DNA of 64,000 nucleotides from Xylogone sp. PMI_703. Lineage: Eukaryota > Ascomycota > Leotiomycetes. The position numbers and the translations under genes are program-made. Shown here piece after piece: positions 60,882-64,000 of the stretch. Under the pieces are notes generated by a model. The model saw only the letters and a list, made by a program, of their open reading frames with translations, was not told the origin of the DNA and searched no databases. The number at the start of each line of letters is the position of its first letter. The stretch's first letter is position 1. The stretch spans positions 806,001-870,000 of the forward strand of contig JAJTUQ010000002.1 of the NCBI GenBank assembly GCA_021399445.1, read 5' to 3'.

Positions 60882-63434
60882 ATGGCAGCAAATGCTGATA
60901 AACCTGCCTCAATCACGGTTCTGCCTTTGGCTACCACCAATCTTCTTGGCTCAGCTCAAGTACTTACGGACTCGGCTTCGTTGATCAAGGAGCTGATAGA
61001 GAACGCTATCGACGCCAAAGCGACCTTCATTCACATTTCAATATCATCTGATAGCTTAACAAGGATTGAGGTGCATGATAATGGCCATGGAATCTCTCCT
61101 ACCGACCTGGGCGCACTTGGGAAAGAAGGATACACAAGTAAGCTCAGGTCTTTCTCGGAATTAAAATACATAGGAGGTATGAGTTTTGGATTTCGAGGCC
61201 AGGCCTTGGCCAGCGCTGGGGAGCTGGGACAGGTAACAGTAATCACGAGGACTGACGGAGAATCTACTGCAACTGTTGTCAAGCTGAAAGCATCAGGTGG
61301 AATCGCCTCCCAAAGTCAAACCTCACGTCCCGTTGGTACGACAGTTTCTGTGTCTAATTTCTTGTCAAATTTACCTGTCAGAAAGATGAATGCTTTGAAG
61401 AAAGCGCCCAAAACATTGTACAGAATCAAAAGTCTTGTCCAGTCATATGCGCTTGCAAGACCTCAGATCAAGTTCTGTTTGAATGCCATGAATCATCGTC
61501 AAGCTTCTTGGTCTTTTGCTCTAGGATCAGATAAGTCTTTGAAATATGCTATTTTGCAAGTGGTTGGAAAGGCTATAGCTTCACAGTGCGTTGAACGAAC
61601 ACTCGTTTTCCCTATTTCGCCAGCTACCAAGAGCACCACCTCATGTAGTATTGACGGTATGATGCATCCTACCGTCAACACTGACAATGTACCGGAGCCG
61701 TCAATCAAGAGTGATGCCTTGTATCTTCAGGCGTTTCTACCAGTGAGAGATGCTGACATGTCCAGGATTGGAGGTGGTCAATATATCTCTATTGACTCGA
61801 GGCCAATGGCATGCAACAAAGGCATAGCGAAAAAAATTGTCAGTTTGTTCAAAAAGTATCTTCGAGAGCTGTGTATACACCATACTTCTGAAAAAGTCAA
61901 GGATACCTTTTTACGTCTCAACATCGACTGCCCTGTTGCTGCTTACGATCTGAACGTAGAGCCTGCCAAGGATGATGTACTGTTCGAAGATGAAGGTTTA
62001 GTATTGAGTGCTATAGACTCAATTTTCAGAAACATGTATGGTAGCTATAGTTACAGCTCCAAACCGATCAGCAATTCACCTGTCCGTGAAAAATCTCTGG
62101 TGGATATTAGTCTAAAAAGGCAGGGCACCAAAGATGATCGCCTGAAATGGAGGTTCAATATGTCCAAAGATTATACCGAAGATGTTCGTACTGGTGAACA
62201 GGACCCAACTAATGACGTTTTGTCCCGAGGAGACAGCCTACATAGCCAAACTATAACGAATTCGTCAAGCCTCAACCCTTGGATTATTGCGCGAATAAAC
62301 TGCCCGGTTCCACAGAAGATTAGTCTCCAACAAAATCCATGCTCAGAAGAGTGTGATATTGCCGACCCGGCCCCAGTGATACCAGGGCTGGCTACAAACA
62401 CATCCGGCCAGTATCACCTAAGCACAAGTGCAACGAAACAATATCACTATATTAATACTAACCCTGAATCTACATCAAAGAAGTCCCCGGTATACTCAAT
62501 AGCCAGATCATATCCCATTGGGAATGGCAAAAACGTCCAGACATCGGCAAACTCTAGAGAAGCATTGGTTATTGATTCTAACAAAAGGCCATCTGCCCGT
62601 AATGGAGGACAAATATACACCCCAGACTTTCAAAATGCTCTTGTCGGCTCCGGATCCTTGGCGGAGGAGGGCTTTTTATCACCCCCGCATACGCAGCTGA
62701 AAAGCCCTAAGACTCCAATTACAATTGTTAAGAAAAACACCATAAGACCTACTGCAAGATCTAATGTGGCAACTACAACTAACGAGAAGGCCCACTTTGG
62801 GCTACCTGCTGGTTGTCGTATATCCACGCTAGAGAACTGCAAAGCTGCAAGCTCACAGGCACAGAAGTCGAATACAGATCTGGATTGGGCAATGGATTTT
62901 GAACAGCGGAAAGAGCATGCCACTCGCCATCGACGACAACAACTTCTTACAAACAGAGAATTATTTAGTGAAGCTAAATCTGTTCACTTGTCCCAAACAC
63001 CTATCACAAAAATAGCCACTCTGCACATATCACCACATAGTGAAAATCATATAGTCAGCTCGAACGCTGCCATATCCGCCACTAAGAAGTACAATTCAGA
63101 ACTATCGATGCCGGAAGGTGATCTATCAGCCCATAATATAATAAGGCAGCGTTCGATCACTGATGGGCCACTTGTAGGACTTAGACTTCCGCCGCAGAAT
63201 GTACCCAACTCAAACCGGACCCACAATTTATGCAGACGAATAAGAACCAACAGAATCAATATGCGTCAAGTAATGGAAACATTTACTGTAAATGACTCTT
63301 ATATGCAGGGCCAGACTTATGCAATTGGCACTGACTTGGGTAAGCTGGACAATAAAGCACTCAGGTCACGCCTTCGGATATTGGTAGACGATTGGACAAG
63401 ATCCAGAGAGAGTGTGTGTTCTGAGAGGAATTAG
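60882..63434 (+). CDS. MLH2: MutL-family mismatch repair protein, Mlh2/PMS1 type
   Basis: Single exon of 850 residues. The GHKL ATPase has its usual motifs: ELIENAIDAKA (motif I, Glu/Asn for Mg-ATP), DNGHGI (motif II) and GFRGQALAS (motif III), with TSKLRSFSEL between. The transducer domain follows (PVGTTVSVSNFLSNLPVRK, YISIDSRPMACNKGIAKK, NVEPAKDDVLFED). From about residue 390 the protein is low-complexity and Ser/Asn-rich. I do not see the C-terminal endonuclease motif DQHA(x)2E(x)4E of Pms1 or Mlh3, so the non-endonuclease Mlh2 (human PMS1) branch fits best; in yeast Mlh2 partners Mlh1 as an accessory factor. Yeast Mlh2 is shorter (695). A short conserved-looking C-terminal block begins RRIRTNRINMRQVMETF. 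The symbol is by family placement, not proof of orthology. Confidence 0.83.
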   Translation: MAANADKPASITVLPLATTNLLGSAQVLTDSASLIKELIENAIDAKATFIHISISSDSLTRIEVHDNGHGISPTDLGALGKEGYTSKLRSFSELKYIGGMSFGFRGQALASAGELGQVTVITRTDGESTATVVKLKASGGIASQSQTSRPVGTTVSVSNFLSNLPVRKMNALKKAPKTLYRIKSLVQSYALARPQIKFCLNAMNHRQASWSFALGSDKSLKYAILQVVGKAIASQCVERTLVFPISPATKSTTSCSIDGMMHPTVNTDNVPEPSIKSDALYLQAFLPVRDADMSRIGGGQYISIDSRPMACNKGIAKKIVSLFKKYLRELCIHHTSEKVKDTFLRLNIDCPVAAYDLNVEPAKDDVLFEDEGLVLSAIDSIFRNMYGSYSYSSKPISNSPVREKSLVDISLKRQGTKDDRLKWRFNMSKDYTEDVRTGEQDPTNDVLSRGDSLHSQTITNSSSLNPWIIARINCPVPQKISLQQNPCSEECDIADPAPVIPGLATNTSGQYHLSTSATKQYHYINTNPESTSKKSPVYSIARSYPIGNGKNVQTSANSREALVIDSNKRPSARNGGQIYTPDFQNALVGSGSLAEEGFLSPPHTQLKSPKTPITIVKKNTIRPTARSNVATTTNEKAHFGLPAGCRISTLENCKAASSQAQKSNTDLDWAMDFEQRKEHATRHRRQQLLTNRELFSEAKSVHLSQTPITKIATLHISPHSENHIVSSNAAISATKKYNSELSMPEGDLSAHNIIRQRSITDGPLVGLRLPPQNVPNSNRTHNLCRRIRTNRINMRQVMETFTVNDSYMQGQTYAIGTDLGKLDNKALRSRLRILVDDWTRSRESVCSERN

Positions 63435-64000
63435 TCGTCGAAGATTAACAGGAAGCTCTTTTTATCACTCATTAGCTCTTCGGGTGGTTACAAAGATTTA
63501 CATACGCTCTGTTAGAATCGAAGCCAAGTTTGGTCTAGCTTTGTTATTTATCAGATGCCCAAGTGCCGCAAAATTTGCTATTTACTACAAATATATCTAT
63601 ATCATATATTCACAACCATCCCGTTTCATAATTTGTTAGCTCCAGGGATGTTTTGCCCCAGTTAGGCACAGATATTGATGTCAAAATATTAGTAACTTTC
63701 ACAGTTGCGCCTTGTGAATTACATTACACCCAACCCCGAGATATGTCCACCAAACAGATATACGCATCACTCAAGTTAGGTTTTATCATAAGCTGTATAA
63801 AAGCCTCTAGTCTAGCTCATTTCTCTCGCAATCGACATATTCTGTCTAAATCTTCCTGAAATTTGTTCCGATTTCGGCGTTCATCGCTGGTCAACCCCGC
63901 TAAGCAACCTCAGACGTGAGGTGGGGCACTATTATCAGATTATCGTCAACTGCATCATAGCTGCCACTGGGAGTTACTGATCCCAGTTTACAAAAGTTGT
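63435..64000. other. Right-edge non-coding sequence
   Basis: 566 bp to the end of the window. AT-rich start, no recognisable gene; the next gene is outside. Confidence 0.45.

Overview
The window is nuclear DNA from a filamentous ascomycete (Pezizomycotina). The genes are eukaryotic. Most are split by short introns of about 45-120 bp with GT...AG ends and CTAAC/CTAAT-type branch sites. Promoters are CT-rich, and the protein set is typical of mould genomes: Snt2, a TRP/ML-like channel, a tricalbin, a Sel1-repeat Nif1/Dsf2-like protein and a mitochondrial MutS. The order or genus cannot be fixed from the sequence alone. I see no rRNA, convincing tRNA, CRISPR array, intact transposon or secondary-metabolite cluster.

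Layout, left to right: ERV46 (+, ER-Golgi cargo receptor); a Sel1-repeat protein (+); an AT-rich gap with a small repeat relic; a GNAT acetyltransferase (+); SNT2 (-, BAH/PHD chromatin reader); a HELQ-type helicase (+); a WrbA/Pst2-type NAD(P)H:quinone oxidoreductase (-); MSH1 (+); ribosomal stalk protein P0 (-) divergent from TRM82 (+, tRNA m7G methyltransferase subunit); an unrecognised, probably mitochondrial protein (-) divergent from HEM12 (+, uroporphyrinogen decarboxylase); FCY1 (-, cytosine deaminase); a tricalbin (-); a 3.6-kb gene-free gap; a large unrecognised single-exon protein (+); a TRP/ML-like membrane protein (+); an Osh6/7-type oxysterol-binding-related protein (+); the small U2AF subunit (-); VAS1 (-, valyl-tRNA synthetase) divergent from an MLH2/PMS1-type MutL (+).

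The 19 gene models were rebuilt by joining exons in frame. Every intron boundary was chosen so that the reading frame and the family motifs continue across it, and every model length is a multiple of three. Several long open frames begin at TTG or GTG, so the true ATG was located separately (SNT2, MSH1, TRM82, tricalbin, VAS1).

The genes are mainly housekeeping and do not form one pathway. Loose themes are DNA repair (HELQ, MSH1, MLH2), membrane contact and lipid transfer (tricalbin, Osh6/7-like, TRP/ML-like) and translation (P0, TRM82, VAS1). I found no clear new multi-gene system. The best leads are an apparently AUG-less mitochondrial targeting extension upstream of VAS1, GTAC-rich arrays confined to intergenic DNA, a 21-nt microexon in FCY1 carrying zinc-binding residues, a SNT2 zinc finger split by an insert, and two large proteins I could not assign.
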